This document shows positions 1 to 13,100 of a stretch of DNA of 64,000 bases, one piece after another. Both the position numbers and the translations under genes were made by a program. The DNA lies in contig VXAA01003837.1 of NCBI GenBank assembly GCA_013399115.1, forward strand, positions 913,173-977,172, read 5' to 3'. Positions within the stretch are counted from its first letter, which is position 1. Each line of letters opens with the position of its first letter. The notes below the pieces were generated by a model that did not search any database, was not told the origin of the DNA, and saw only the letters and a list, made by a program, of their open reading frames with translations. This DNA is from Anseranas semipalmata (taxonomy: Eukaryota; Chordata; Aves; Anseriformes; Anseranatidae).

Positions 1-1342
1 CAGGAGGTGGCTGGGAGCCGACCAGGACGGCTGCGGGGCTACAGGGGCAGCGCTTCTGCACCGCCTGGCCTCTGCCCATTGGGAGCACGGGAGTGGACAG
101 TGTTTGTTTTTCTTATACCTAACAAGGGATTTTTTTTTTTTAATTATTCTTTATTACAGTCCATTTTCAAGCATTTAAAACACAATGGAAAATGCCTTTT
201 TTTTTTTTTTTTGGCCCAAACCCAACCCTTTCTTTTTGCATGAAAAGGGAAAAGATATATATATACTCAGGCAGTACCAGTGGAAACAAATGCTCTTTGC
301 TCATTCAGACTCTTCAGGATTTGCCTCTTTTACTATCACTGGCTGATCCTTATTTAGTTAAGTGTGTTTTCCCTGCTGCGTCTCTATGTGAAATTGCGAC
401 TATTATGTTTTGATTAGCATAATATTAACCAATGATTTTTACTATGTCAGAGGCCTCGTACTGAAATTGTTCTTTTCAACATCTCTTTCATTGCTTTGGC
501 ACTATTTCCTAACAGTTCTTGCAACCTGCAGCCCAACTATTTCCATTTCCATGATATTATGAGAGCAGCTCAACAGCGTCGGCACGATGCGTTTTGATCT
601 CTCAAATAGATCTCATTAAACAGGAGCATTGCTGTTTACCTGTAGCTCACCTACAAAGCACCAGCAAAAGATTTTGTTTGTTTGTTTGCGTTGTTTTGAG
701 GCAGGATTGCCTGACTTCTTTGCTAACTGGGTGAGACAGCCCGTGCAAGCTCAGACACCGGCGTTTGCCCAAGAAGAAGCCTGCCCCATGCTCTGCTGGG
801 GGTTACTAATGCTTTTGGCTTCTGCGGGTGAAAGCAAAAAGACAAAGCAAAAAGTCACTCGTGCCCAGCCCCGAAACGTGGGTTTTGGCACCGGCTGCCC
901 TCGGCAGGGACCGGCACAGCTACCATGACGTGGGCACTGCCTCGCTTTCCAAGCACCCTGGGAAGCTATGGGTGCTCCTTGGGTGCTGAGCGAGGAGGAG
1001 GAGGAGGGACGGTGACTCAGGGGCACGCCAGAGCATCTGGGGTGCTCCTGCATGTCCCAGCCCCCAGCCCCTCACCAGAGGAGCCTCTTCCTGCATACAT
1101 CCAAGCATCCCTCCTGTCCCATCCAGAGCCTGCACACACGTTCCTTGTGCTGCCCCCATGCCCCAGCGTCATTCTGGGTTTATTCCTCTGGAGGCACATT
1201 CCGCTCCATGTGGTATTGGGTTCTCACTGCCTTTTTGGATATGTGATTTAAAATTTTTTCACCTAATGAACAATTTGCATTTTTTTCTCCTCCTTTTAGA
1301 ATAGTTGCCAGGCTGTTTGTCCTGAGAATGCTAGTTCTGATG

Positions 1343-1371
1343 TTTTTTTTTTTTTTTTAACTTTTTTTTTT
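1343..1371. repeat. poly(T) double run
   Basis: Sixteen T are followed by AAC and then ten T. This is simple low-complexity sequence. I see no retroposed element attached to it. Confidence 0.9.
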
Positions 1372-4323
1372 CATTCTCTTCTTTTCAAAGCAGATTGCCA
1401 AAAGGCAAAATGACTGTCCTGCCTCTGTAACATCCTCTCCCACATCCTCCCTCCCCTGCTCCAGGAGGAGCGAGTGCCCAACATCAGCACCTTACCGGCT
1501 GGGTCAGAGCAGCCAGCGAGCAGGCGGGAGCACGCTGCAGCCCGTGCTCATCCCAGCTCTTACCAAACCGCACAGGAGGGATGGGAGGAGTTCTCCCTGG
1601 CTTCATCACACTCGGGAATGGGGCCAACACCCTCATTGAACCCTCTGTTCCTATATAAACTGTCTATCTTTCGTTTCTGATGTCTGGGGGTGGGTAGAGG
1701 ACAAGCAGTGATGCGAGGAGTCTGCGGCTCTAAGCAGCACAGGGTTGGCATGAGTATGTCTGAGCCCTTAGCACAGAGACCCAGCCCTTGTGTGTGAGGG
1801 AGGAAGAAGAAAGGGTTAGAAGTGCAGAAGCAAAAGGCTCCGGTCATGCAGAATGCTGCTGCCAGGCCACAGAATCCTCCTTATGCTCCTGAAGTCTCAG
1901 TTTCATTGAATCATAATCCAATTTAATTCAGAGCACGATAAAGACCACTGTCACGCTCATTAATGAGTGCAGATATGCTCTGCATGTTCTCCAGCATCTT
2001 CTCGCAGTGCAAGGTGTGTGACGGGACCACGGCGCTTGGTGCTGATGGAGCTGCAGGTGTGTGTTGGTCTTTCTGGGGTCTACTTACCTCATCCGTGCTC
2101 TCCGGAGGTTTTATTAAGCCTGACCAGAACAGCGCACTTCTGGGGCCAAATGAAGTACATTTATGTTTACTGAAGCTTTTAAATTTTTCTCCCACTCCCT
2201 GTTTTTTGCTTCCTGATAATCTTGCTTCAGGCCTTGGGCTCATGTGACAGAAAGCAGCTCCCTGTAACTGGAGGGCAGAAGCTGTCCTTCCCTCAAACAT
2301 TCCCAGAAACATTTCCAACACAGTGATATAACAGGGAGGCACCTGTGTTCCCAGAGCCTGGCTTTGCTGAACAGTATCACCCCTGCAATCTTGCATTAGA
2401 AGCAGCCTGGCTGTTGATGTGATAGCGGGGAGCTGCTGCAGCCCTCATGAAAGTCGGTGGGAAACCTCCCACGGCTGCCAGGGGCTCAGACTCGCCTGCA
2501 GAGGCCGTCAGACTGGCACATTGCTTCTGCACCGCAGATGTCCCATGGATCTGGCCCTTTTCTGTTCCCCAGTGCAGAACCAAAGTCATCTGAATAAAGG
2601 AAATAAATGACCGTACAATCTACTCTCGTTAAAAGCTGTGCTAAAACAAAATGTATTATTGTTATTCCCCACGCACGCAAATTGTTCTGGGTGTGGGTTT
2701 CAGGGCAAGAGCGTTACGGCCAGAAAGGCGGTGCCGTCCTTCTCCAGAGCTCAGTGCCACCCCGGAGCAGGCTGCGGTACCTGCAAGGAACACCAGGAAG
2801 GTCCATTCTGCCCTGCCCCAACCTGTTCTTATGGAACTTGCGTACAGGGGGCAAGGCCACACTGGCATACAGGCGACAGGAGACGTCCCTGACACATTGA
2901 CAAGCACGGCCAGGCTGCGTCAGCCAAAGCAGCTTTCTCAGCCCAGCACTGCTGACATTCCTGGAGCAGCCCTAACACGTTCCTGCAGAGACAACCGAGA
3001 GCAAACCGCCTGACCTGAACCCCCGACCTCTCCCCTCTCCTCTCCCCAGTGCTCGTGCGATGCCACAGGTGACCGTACCATACCCTCCTGCGAAGCTCCC
3101 CAACGATGCATCCTGGTAGAAAGCCAGCAGAGCGGCCAAAATCGCCAGCTGTGCGAGGGAAGGAAATGGGGCGTGGGCTGGTGTGTCCGCGGGACATGGC
3201 AGGGCACGGACCTGGGGACGTTCCTGGTGCTGGCAGAACCTCAGAGGACCATCCGGGCTTTTTTCTGAGCGGTCTCACCAGGTGCTCCGCATGGCATCGC
3301 TCCCGTGGTCCTTATGTCACCAGCTGCAGCGCCTTCGGAGTTAAAAATAGTCGAGATCTGGAGTGGTGTGGCCATGGTGGGTTAGCTGGTGGGAAAGGAA
3401 AAGCCCCCGCTCCCCACCCAGTGGCTGTTTTGGAGCCCTTGCGCAGGCAAAAAGCCAAGGTGTGTCAGTGAGGAGCTCTGTCCCAGCTCTGGTGAAGCCA
3501 GCTGGGAAAAACAAATGATTTTTTAATAAAACTTGCTTCCACCCCTGCACCCACACGCAATGGCTCGGTGCGATGGCTGATGCTGGTGAGAGACCACTTA
3601 ATAACCCAATTTTTCTAAAGTTATCCCAGTGAAGAGGACAAGAGTCAAGGGGGGATGAGTTTTTTGGGGGGAGGCAGGGAGGATTTGAGAGCAATTTGAC
3701 ATTTTCAGGTGGATGTGGAATGAAGTTTCCCATGAATCTCCATGCAGAAAATTGAAATGTGCACGGCTGCAGCATCTGGATCCCCGCTGACCCTGAGGGC
3801 AGGGGGCTGGAGAAGGACAGAGCTGTGTGTCCCCCTGGCAGTGCTACCAGCCCAGCTGAGGTCCCCTGCAAACGCTGCGGGCCAGCAGCGTGCACCCTGC
3901 CAGCTGAAGGGTTAACGCTCCCTTTCTCCCTCTGCAAGCGGCTTCTCTTAAAATTAGCATTGTGCTGCCTGCTCGGGATTTTTGGCTGCTCCGCGCTGCT
4001 CTTCCACCTCTTTCCCCCCCTCATTCAGTGGAGAGGAGCTAAAGGAAACACCTTTGGCCACAGTGAATAGGTAGCGGCTTTTGTACTTCCCTTCGCTCCC
4101 CTGCCCTTCCCAGCACGGTGACGTGGGGATTTCAGAGATTTCCTGAGCAGCTGTAGGATGCTACACCTTTAGGAGCTCTGCGTTGACTCCTCCACACCCT
4201 TTCCCCTTCAGCAGAACTCACACAAAACCGGGGGATTAAAAAAAAATGGCTGTAATAAATCCCAGCCTTGCTCTCACTTGCACAGGGCGGCTCTGCTCGG
4301 GGCTGTCCATGTGCCTATGGTGC

Positions 4324-4363
4324 GGGGCTGGGGGCACTTTTGGGGTGAGGTGGGCACCTGGGG
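4324..4363 (+). other. G-quadruplex candidate
   Basis: Five G runs of 4, 5, 4, 3 and 4 bases lie in 40 bases on the plus strand, with short loops between most of them. The spacing fits the usual pattern for an intramolecular three-tetrad quadruplex. It sits at the 3' edge of the GC-rich block and has no gene next to it. Formation in cells is inference. Confidence 0.5.
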
Positions 4364-4462
4364 CACTCAGACAAGATATTCTGGCCCCTGCTGAGTTTGC
4401 TGGCATTGCTTGTTAAATTAGATGTAGATGATTTTTACTAAGTTGGTGGCTCTGCTAGAAGT

Positions 4463-4483
4463 ATTATTATTATTATTATTATT
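4463..4483. repeat. (ATT)7 microsatellite
   Basis: Seven uninterrupted ATT units are visible. A tract this long is likely to vary in length between individuals. Confidence 0.95.
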
Positions 4484-5459
4484 TTAATGAATAGATCTAC
4501 TTTATTGCTTCTTCCTTTTCTTATCTACATTTCTGCTAAACAAATGTTAGGATCCAGGCGCTTTCTGCCATCTGCATATGGGGCCAGGTGGAACCAGCCC
4601 TGGGCTTGTTTCGTGCCTGGTAGCTGCTGCTCTGACACCTCTCAGATCACATTGACAAGGAGAGGCGCTTTTATTCCTCAGCCTGTAATTCCTGCCTCTG
4701 TGTGTGGGACAAGCTCACACACCTTGTAACTATTTAACTTGGGCTCAGAGCTCATCTCCTCATTACCCAGATATAATTACACTTGACAAAAGTATTGAAT
4801 GCTCCAAAGCACGAAAGCAAAAGACAGAGGGATTACACTGATACAGGTCTTTCACTGCCGTGAACATTATACCCCCACAAAGAGCTCGAGGAAGAACTGG
4901 ATGAATAATTGGTAGAGGATCATAACTATGATGACAGGGTGTGATCTCATGTGCAGCACCTGAGTGCTCAGGCAATTATGGAAATTATAAAGGAAAATCA
5001 ATTTCAGTGATAAGATGGGAGCGTAGGGATTTATTTTTTTATTATTGTTTTGTTTGTTTGTTTTTTTGTTGTCCCAACGGCAAACCACAGAGCCTTCAAG
5101 GTGCCTTAACCCAACATTTAACATTGCATTACAGGTGGTTTTCAAAGGCACTTGGGGCCAGCCCAGCAGCTGCCACTGAAACCTGTGGCTAATAAAAAAA
5201 GATAAATAAATAGAAAATCACAAGAAGCATTAATGGCAAGAATGTGAAGCCTGTGCTGGGGGGCAGCTCCATCAGCAGTGCAGGAGATGCATGGCTGCAG
5301 CAGGCATCCTGTCTGGGCTCTGGGTGGTAGCAGGGCTGCAGTAGGGCTTGAGCAAACTTTGCAGCAGGTTTATGTGCTGTTGAAAACCTGCAAAAACGTT
5401 GTTGCAAGAGGACAGTGTGATTTGCTTGTAAAAGCTTTGCTGACGCATGCTAGGGGAAG

Positions 5460-5476
5460 AAAAAAAAAAAAAAAAA
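5460..5476. repeat. poly(A) run
   Basis: Seventeen consecutive A. No flanking target-site duplication or retrogene body was seen. Confidence 0.95.
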
Positions 5477-5551
5477 CAGAGCTAAATGAGAAGGTGCTAA
5501 GCACGGGCTGAAACTCGGGTCACTTGTCAGCTCTCCTGTTTTCTTTTAATT

Positions 5552-5579
5552 AAAAAAAAAAAGTGTGTGTGTGGGGGGG
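5552..5579. repeat. compound A11-(GT)5-G7 tract
   Basis: Eleven A, five GT units and seven G follow one another without interruption. This is a compound simple repeat. Confidence 0.95.
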
Positions 5580-5639
5580 ATACAGCCTGGATATCTCTTT
5601 GTAACAAATAGAGGAAAATAGAACACATAAAGATATGCC

Positions 5640-6000
5640 AAAAAAATTGCCCGGGAAATTCCAAAGTGAACGTATTTTATTTAAAAATTACTATTAAGTA
5701 TTAACAATGTATTTACTTATCAGATCACTTACAAAATCTATGCACTGGAAAGCCAAGACATTAATAGCAGTGGATATCTTAAATCTTACGCTGCCAACAT
5801 AATAAACGTACATGCATTATTTTTATCAAGTACAAAGAAAGCAAAATACATCTTTCATCACAGCAAACTTAACGCTGACCTCTAAATAAATAGCTGTCTT
5901 TCATTAGCAAGCTCAAAATAAAACACAAAGCAAGCTCCATCAAAAGGAGCCATAAAAATTATGTATGTAGACACTAATGACACATATTGATCAGCTTCTT
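5640..6000. promoter_or_regulatory. candidate conserved non-coding element
   Basis: This unique-looking AT-rich sequence has no simple repeat and no open frame. It has many A/T-core sites of the sort homeodomain proteins bind, such as CATTAT and TAATGAC, and a CATTAG. The texture resembles deeply conserved vertebrate enhancers near developmental genes. That is an impression from composition; conservation cannot be seen in one sequence. Confidence 0.2.
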
Positions 6001-6896
6001 TTGCAACCGCCCCCCCCCGTGCATAATTCTGCCACAAATCAACATGGCTGTGTATTTTTTTCTCAAATCAGACAGACAATAATATTCTTCAGAAACACTG
6101 AGAATTAACTAAAAGTCAGGAGTCAGTTTGGTAAATATATATATTTTATATAAACACTCGTGTAAGTCACAGTATCGACTGCATCCCTTTACAAGCACCT
6201 TGCTGTGGTAACTGGGATGACCAAACTAAAATGATTTGCAAGGTTGGAATTAGGGCTGCTGAGTTCTGGTGGGACATATCGCGTACTGTGCTACGTGCTT
6301 CTAAAGCTCCAGCTCTCTGCTGGTGTTAGTTAGGGTAGTCCCTTGTAATCGGTGGCACTGCCCTAGTTTCAATGAGCTAAGCTTTGGATTCAGTGCACTT
6401 TTACTTCTCCAGTTGCCCCATTTCTGCTGAGCGCTCAGCCACATGCTGAGCCTTATGCGGGCGCTAAAGCCCTGGGCAGCGCTGGGATGGATCACACGGG
6501 CTTTGCAGGGGCATGTAAGAGCCTGCGCTTGCCACACTTAAAAATAATAAGAATAAAAAAAAATCTGAAGTGTTTGGTCCAGCATTCTTCATATCTTCTG
6601 AGCATTTTGGCCATTTTGAGGGGACAGACCCTGACTCTGCAGCCAGGTCACCACTGGCAGGGCTGCCTCAGTGGGCCAGGGTGCTCCCTGGGGGAACCCG
6701 TGCTTTGAGCAGACAGAAATTTGTCATTAGGGTTTGTAAACCATGTCCATGAGCCGGCATGCCTGGCTGTCTCCAGGTGTCACATCCCGTCGGATCGATG
6801 GACCGTGACTTCCTGATGCAGGAACAACTGATTTTGACTTCTTCTTAAAGGCAGCATTTGCTCTGTGGATATTGTCACAATATACCAAATCCTCTT

Positions 6897-6914
6897 AAAA
6901 AAAAAAAAAAAAAT
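6897..6914. repeat. poly(A) run
   Basis: Eighteen consecutive A in AT-rich DNA, with no element recognised around it. Confidence 0.95.
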
Positions 6915-8139
6915 CATACTAAGTGCACTGAGGATCATATTGTCACTGAAAGAAACTTCTGAAAACTCGCAGATAATAGTTAAATCCATTCAGCTTTGAA
7001 CACTTTAAAAACTGATCAGACCTCTTTCTTAAAGCCCTGAAGTGCTTTTAACTCCCACTGAAGCCAATCAGGGCTCTTTGAAAGCAGAGAATGGCAGCAC
7101 TAGCCCCTGGAAGATGTGAGCCCTGCTAGGGAGAGTGGAAGCAGAATATAGGTTACCCCTCCCAGCACAAAAATGCAGATGTGAATTAACTCCACATATG
7201 TAATGACATTTAAAAGCTACATTCAGTAAATCTTATTCAGAGCGAGGAGCAACTATGAAAGAAATCCATCAACATTAATTTAACGCAGACAAATAACTAT
7301 TACTCAATGGAAGCAAAATTGCAAAATCCAAAGATTCATGTATCCAGTCAGGGAGTTTTAATGATGCCCCCACCCTCAAAATTGTATAGACAAAAAAATG
7401 GATAAAGTAATCCTTTCATTCAAAATCTTATTTTTGTTTTTAAAGAGCGAAAATGTGCTGAAATTTGAAAGAAAGCTTTCATTTTGGAGTAATGAAGAAC
7501 TATAAAAAAATCTCTTCTTCACTTCTCCCCTCCTGGGAGAAAAAAAGGAGAAGCAGAAGAAGTGAGGAGAGCTGCTGGGGGGTGCAGGAAGAGGGGCTTT
7601 TTCAGAGCAGCTCCGTGCTGCTGATGAGCACGAGTTTGTCTCCGACAGCAGTTACGTTGCCCTCCTTCCTGCTTTCCCCTCCCTGACTTTCTTGGACAGA
7701 ACACTGGGGACGGAGCGTGGGGAGAGAATGGCCAGGGAGGTGCTTCCCTTTCAAATTCCTCCTTTTCTGTGAGTAAGATAGGAAGGGCCAGAAATACGGG
7801 AGAAAACGGGGAAAACCCCAGGCTTCTTGCCCAGTAACACTGCCTCTCATTTTGCCTACCTTCTCTTCCGAATAACCCCTTTTGTTTTCCCCACTGAAAA
7901 ATAAAATAGCTCACATCAGCAGTGATGGCAATCAGAGCAGCGCTGTCTGGTTCCAGATTGATGCGGACCAAAGAATTATCAATTACAACGCTGCTTGTCC
8001 CCGGGACAGCCGTCAGGCAGTGATTCACAGGGGTGGGAGGGAGAGTTTTAAGGCAGATACAAGGGAAAAAGTGTGTGTGTGGCAGAGATTTCCATATTAA
8101 AACTGGAGGCAATAGTCCTTGTAGGCAAGTGACGACATA

Positions 8140-8450
8140 CACTTTGTGCTATGTATATCTCAAGGATTTTTTAAAAAATAACAAATATGTAAAATAATGA
8201 TATTTCAACCTTAATCATTTTATAGACTATAATTAGTTTGTGTTAATCTGTCTAAACATTTCAGTGATGACAGCACTTCCTAGTAGCCAGATAATAAATC
8301 AGGGTCTAAGAAGCAAAGAAATTCAGGGAATTTTTATTCAGTATGATTTGTACGCTGGGAGAAGTAATTTATATCCATTCAGATTCACTTGGATATATTT
8401 AGGCTTGCATCTGAATTTATCTTTAAAATGCTTATATATGGGATACTGAG
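8140..8450. promoter_or_regulatory. candidate conserved non-coding element
   Basis: AT-rich, repeat-free sequence with TAATTAG, several AATAAT/ATTATT stretches and TTAATC-type cores, and no sustained open frame. It resembles an enhancer-like conserved element, but only by texture. A cross-species alignment would decide. Confidence 0.18.
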
Positions 8451-8637
8451 AGAGCAAACGCTTTGCACCTGCTGATACCTGTCTGTGCGTCTGTGCCACT
8501 GATGCTCGGTTTATTTTATGAAAACATGGGTGGTTTTTTGTGATCCCTTTAAGAGGGCGCAGGACTAATTTTTAGCTCATTATGAAGGTAATCTTCCTTT
8601 GCTTATTTGACTTGGGCTGTTTCCATAACATCTGCTT

Positions 8638-8820
8638 TCATGCAAAGGCGCTCTGCACTGTACGTATGTAAGCAGAACTATATGTGGTTGTATTCACATG
8701 TTGTTCACTTAATGAAATTCTGGCAATTGTCCCATGTTTGAAACAAATCTGAACCACAGAAAACTCCTCAACACTGTTGCTATCCAGGAACCTAGAGAGG
8801 AGGGAGATGGCATCGTCCAT
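8638..8820 (-). other. 60-codon ATG frame, unsupported
   Basis: The frame runs from an ATG at 8820 to a TGA at 8638 on the minus strand. It begins MDDAISLLSRFLDSNSVEEF and has an even mix of acidic, polar and hydrophobic residues. I recognise no family. There is no TATA box, CpG-rich promoter or nearby exon, and a frame of this length is common by chance. It is recorded only because its composition is less skewed than that of its neighbours. Confidence 0.08.
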
Positions 8821-10143
8821 TGGTTCTTAAGGGAGCTGAGCTAAAAATATCAGGAAAAAAAGAGTGCATGTGTTCTTCTAAAAGAACAATAACTCGTGGG
8901 GCAATGCTGGGTTGTGTGCTAAAAGCTCTTAAATAGGGAGTCCAGAAACATTCCTGCCAGCAACTTTTGACAACATATCTTTTGATGAGCTCTCAGTGCC
9001 ATGTGCAGAAATCTGGCTTTTGCCAGGCTGATGTGCAGAAGCGGATAAACTTGTTCCAGGTCCTCAGAGGCAGCCTGAGCCCGAACCCTTGACTTACTTG
9101 TGATCCTTGAGATTTCTCTTTACTTATTCATGTTTTCAAATTTCAGCCTGGGGAGAAAAGAAGAACCTAAAATGACAAACAGAATTTTTCCCTGTGAAAA
9201 CCACAGAAGAATTCAACATTTTAAACATTCTTGCACAAAAGCAAAGATGTCATTTTTTTTTTCAAAAATATTTCCATTATTTCAATTAAGCTATTTGGTC
9301 AGTGAAGTGGGGAAGGAGGCAAGAGGGTGCTGATGGGGAACAAGAGCTATCACAAGCCAAGCTGACTATTAAACCCCCGTAATACTTTTCTGGGGAAGGA
9401 GTACAATCGGGCAGGGCTGTTCTTCCCCCTTGGGCAGTGCCAAGGTAGGAGCTGGCTTTTCAAAAGCCAAGCACATTCCTCGCTGAGCCACAGATCCTGC
9501 CATGTGCTGTTTGTCAATGTAAAGATGTTTGTACTCCCCTAATCATAGCAGAAACAAACTGGTATATTCTGAAGCCAGCCCAAACCCCAGTGCTTCTTTA
9601 TGTATTTGTATATAAGTTGCTGTTTTATCACAGGGCATGTGTGCACCAGCAATTCCTTCCTGTCTGTTAGAGAGATTTTATGCTTTGGGAAGCGATGGGG
9701 TTTTTTGAACAAGGCAACAGAGAAAACCAGACAGCTGGGGATGTCAGGGAGGGAGGCGAGAGGAGCATGGAGATGGTGATGAAGAGGCAGAAAGCTTCTC
9801 GGGGCTTATGTTGCTTGCATCACGGCTCGCAGTGCCACCTCATCAGAAGATAATGCAATCGGCACGTTGCTTCACAGGGCTGCATCATTACCAGGAACAG
9901 CAGAGATCAGTGGGCGTTCAGGTGGAGATGCCCTGAGTCAGAGAAGACATCAGCTGATGGGGCAGATCGAGGACCTAGTTTTTTTTGTTGTTGTTAGATG
10001 ATAGACCTTAATCTCCTAAACTATGTCTTGATGAGATGAAAGTGCCCTTGTACCGTACTGTTCCCAGCTTGTGAAGCTAAAACACATACACACATACACA
10101 TAAAGTGCTGTAATTTTGTGTTTAACTAAGGCATTAGGTTTGG

Positions 10144-10165
10144 TTTTTTTTTTTTTTTTTTTTTT
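10144..10165. repeat. poly(T) run
   Basis: Twenty-two consecutive T, preceded by a short CA-rich stretch near 10080-10105. A poly(T) could be the tail of an antisense retrocopy, but no coding remnant or target-site duplication was recognised beside it. Confidence 0.95.
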
Positions 10166-10170
10166 GGCTC

Positions 10171-13100
10171 TTTCAGCCCAACTCAGCTAGCAGCTACATG
10201 TCTCCAGAAGGATTTTAACGCATGGACTTGTGAGAGCAGATCTCGATCTTCAGCAGTGCCCAGGCTGTTGCAGCTGGAGCCGACCTCCGCAGTCTGGGCT
10301 GCGTGCAGCGGGTGCGAGCTGCGGGCGGCAGCGTTCTGATAGCGACCTTCAGAGCCCCTGCAACCCAAAGCAGAAGAGACCGTGCCTGGACAGACTGAGT
10401 GTGTGTAGGTGTGCTTGAGAGAGATAATTATTGGGAAAGGCAAGAAAACATTTACCCATTGCTGCACTGTGTTCTCAGAAGACAAGAAGATTCCCCATCC
10501 TTTAGCCTTTTAATTGATTTTAATTATTCAAAGCTCTTTCTTTCCTTGCTCAAATACCAGTATGATACAATACTGTTGCAAGTATCTCAGTGCCTTTTGA
10601 GCTACTTAAATATGAATAGCTGGGCAGCTGGTGCCTGCTCTGTCTTTACAAGCACACAGCAAGACCTTGCTGTGCACAGCAAAGCCCGCACAACAGCCAG
10701 ATTATTCTAACAGCTCTCTTCATTTCATGGGGATTCGTTTAAGTGGATTCCACACAATACTCGAAAAATGTTATGAGAGATGATTCTAATAAGGCAGAAG
10801 CCACCACGGCATTTAAGGGGAATTTAATCTTATTCTACTACCACATAAAACGGAGAGAAGTGCTGACATGTCAGCCCACCACTGGCCTATTGCACAAACA
10901 TTTCGAACTCTGCTTTTCCATTATGCAGCTGTGTATTCCACTTATACACATGTGTATATTCCATCAAAACCCTTCTCGTCCTTTGCAATCCCTAGTTCAC
11001 CTTCCTCCTGTTTGGGAAGAACAGACACAGCCTGATAGAGTTCTCCCTTGCAGAAAAGACTGGTTTGGGAGTGGGGCTCAGGGGAGGCTCAGAGCAGCAG
11101 CAAGGATGCAGCACTGCTCGGGTGGCAGGATGCTGGAGGAAACATGCTGAATGCTGTTGCTCCTCTCAGCCTTTCTGGTTTTAGCTACACTTTGAGAGAC
11201 TCTTCCTGGGTCCTGCTGCGGTGCACTAGGGCACTCACGATCCTCACCGACTGCTTTGAAACACCATAAGCACAACGGTAGAGGTAGGAGGACCATCAGG
11301 CCCAAGGACTTGGCAGCTAAGGGGTACTCCCGAAATGTTTGTGCATGCTCACACACAAGTTCATTGGAAGGGCTTGCGAAGGAGGAAGGCCATCTTCATC
11401 CCAGGGAGCACACCCTGCCAAGGAATTGGTCTGGTTAGCAGCAAAGGGCTGCCCAGGCTGGGGCTGTGACCAGCTCCCTCAGCACATCTCCCTCCAGCAG
11501 GTACGCTCCTCCAGGCTTTGGTTTCTCCTGTGCTTTAGAAACACTAATGCCTGGCTATGCATTTACATCTTGCTCTCATAAAGCTGAGCGGTCCCTACCC
11601 ACAGGCAGGTCTTCTACAGAGGGCTTAGCTCAGCCGACCTTCCACATGGTGCCCGGGCCTCCCTGCTCCTGCAGCCAACCCACTGCTCTGAGCCACACAG
11701 CCCCAGGCAGAGGCACAGGCTGCTTGAGGCCTCAGGGGACCTTCACTGGGTTCCCTCTTCTCACTGCTTCTCCCACTCTCCCTTGCACAAACCAGCCCTC
11801 CTCCTTCCTGAGGCGTGTGCCAGCCATCCTGCTTCACGGGAACTGGCTTCCTGGGGCAGCCCTCATCCCCAGGGTTGAGTTGAATTACCTAATCCTGCGC
11901 TTACTCCTCCCTCTGATAATACTAGCCTATCAGTTACACATCCCAGATGTAAATTGCAAAGGCAGTTACCCTTTCATCCCTCTGGAAAGACTGCTTTTCT
12001 AATTCAGTTCCTCTGGGCAAGCTGTGTTTGAATCAGAGCTCTCCATTGGTTAGTAGTGGCTTCCATACTCAGCCAGAAGATGCATAGATGGAAGAATTTG
12101 TGAGCTGCTGAAGATAAGGACCCTTTTTCACAGAGGTTTGAACAGTGTCCACCAAAAAAGGTCTTGCTTTTATTTGCATTTCTGGACACTACCATTACAC
12201 GTATGTCCAAAGGACGGCCATACAGGGGTTAGCTCCTGTTCCTTGCAGAGGAGTGATGCTGCCAGGTGGGGACCGGAGCACTGTGTGCTCGCTGGGGGAT
12301 GCCCCAAACGCCTGTACCAAGTGACAAGGAGCTTGCACTAACAGGGAAGGGGGTACAGCCCCTTGGTTTGTCCATTCCCCTGATTAATCTGAACTAACGG
12401 TTGTAAAACAGTTCCAGTATAAAAGAGAAAGGGACAAATCCGAACTAGGAGCCGCAGATTTGAATCTTGGCTCAGACACAGATTTTCTCTTCATCGTTAT
12501 GCAAATCAGACAAGTCCTGTTCATTTCATCATGAAGTGGGAGGCAGGGTAAGGCTTAGGTAGCCTACAGTACCTCCCAGCAGTATTAGGAAGGTTAATTA
12601 GTTAATGTTTCTAAAGTGTTATTATACAAGTGCCAAACAAAACTAACAACAAGAGGAAAAGATGACACGGCAGAGAAAATAAATAAATATAAAGCCAAAT
12701 TAAACATAGTTAAGGGAGGTAACTCTATGATATTAAATGTGATATTGAAGAATAAAAATAGAGATTGATGTAATTTATATGATCTATAGAATACTGAATG
12801 CAAAATTATTTGTTTGTTGCATTGTATGACTGGGGAGATTGATTCTAAAAAGCAAGCTTTTATTTAAGTTTTAGGCTTCTGTGACAGTGATTTATTTTAA
12901 TGATATGCAATACTTCACTTTGCATTTGTGATTTCAAGACCTCTATAAGTTTATGTAAATTCTAGCTGTTAGGGCACAAGATAAAATCATGGCTCTTACT
13001 TACTTTCATAGTGTCACATAAATGTGAAAAATTGAAGAGTTGCTCCAGGCCAGCATGCTACATTTTGACATTGTGAGATTCTCTGTATCCTGCATACCCT

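Larger units (their letters stand above)
1..4430. other. GC-richer non-coding block
   Basis: This is the GC-richest part of the window. Several frames stay open at once on both strands, for example 1923-2396 (minus, 157 codons from an ATG), 2651-3013 (plus) and 3341-4024 (minus, 227 codons from an ATG). They overlap each other, are rich in Pro, Ser, Gly and Arg, and show no domain I recognise, which is what GC-rich DNA gives by chance. CpG is not concentrated enough by eye to call an island. T runs lie at 130-141, 197-212 and 1343-1371. The DNA could be intergenic or intronic; no gene is supported. Confidence 0.5.
4431..10170. other. AT-rich non-coding stretch
   Basis: No gene is recognised here. 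The stretch holds an (ATT)n microsatellite, four homopolymer or dinucleotide tracts and two AT-rich pieces that resemble conserved non-coding elements (5640-6000 and 8140-8450). The frame at 7519-8142 (minus, 207 codons) is rich in Pro, Leu, Phe and Ser and looks like a chance frame. A 60-codon minus frame from an ATG at 8638-8820 has more even, protein-like composition but nothing to support it. Confidence 0.5.

Noticed and set aside
1923..2396. 157-codon minus-strand frame and a strong donor-like GAG/GTAAGT (revcomp near 2090-2095)
   Set aside because: Length is expected by chance at this composition. The only matching acceptor gives a 32-base piece, and no further exon is seen.
3341..4024. 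227-codon minus-strand frame from an ATG
   Set aside because: It lies in GC-rich DNA where stops are rare, overlaps plus-strand frames, and is rich in Pro/Ser/Gly/Arg with no domain.
7519..8142. 207-codon minus-strand frame
   Set aside because: The composition is skewed to Pro, Phe, Leu and Ser, and nothing around it suggests a gene.
11466..12002. 178-codon plus-strand frame
   Set aside because: Ser/Pro/Leu-rich with no motif; no promoter or splice context.
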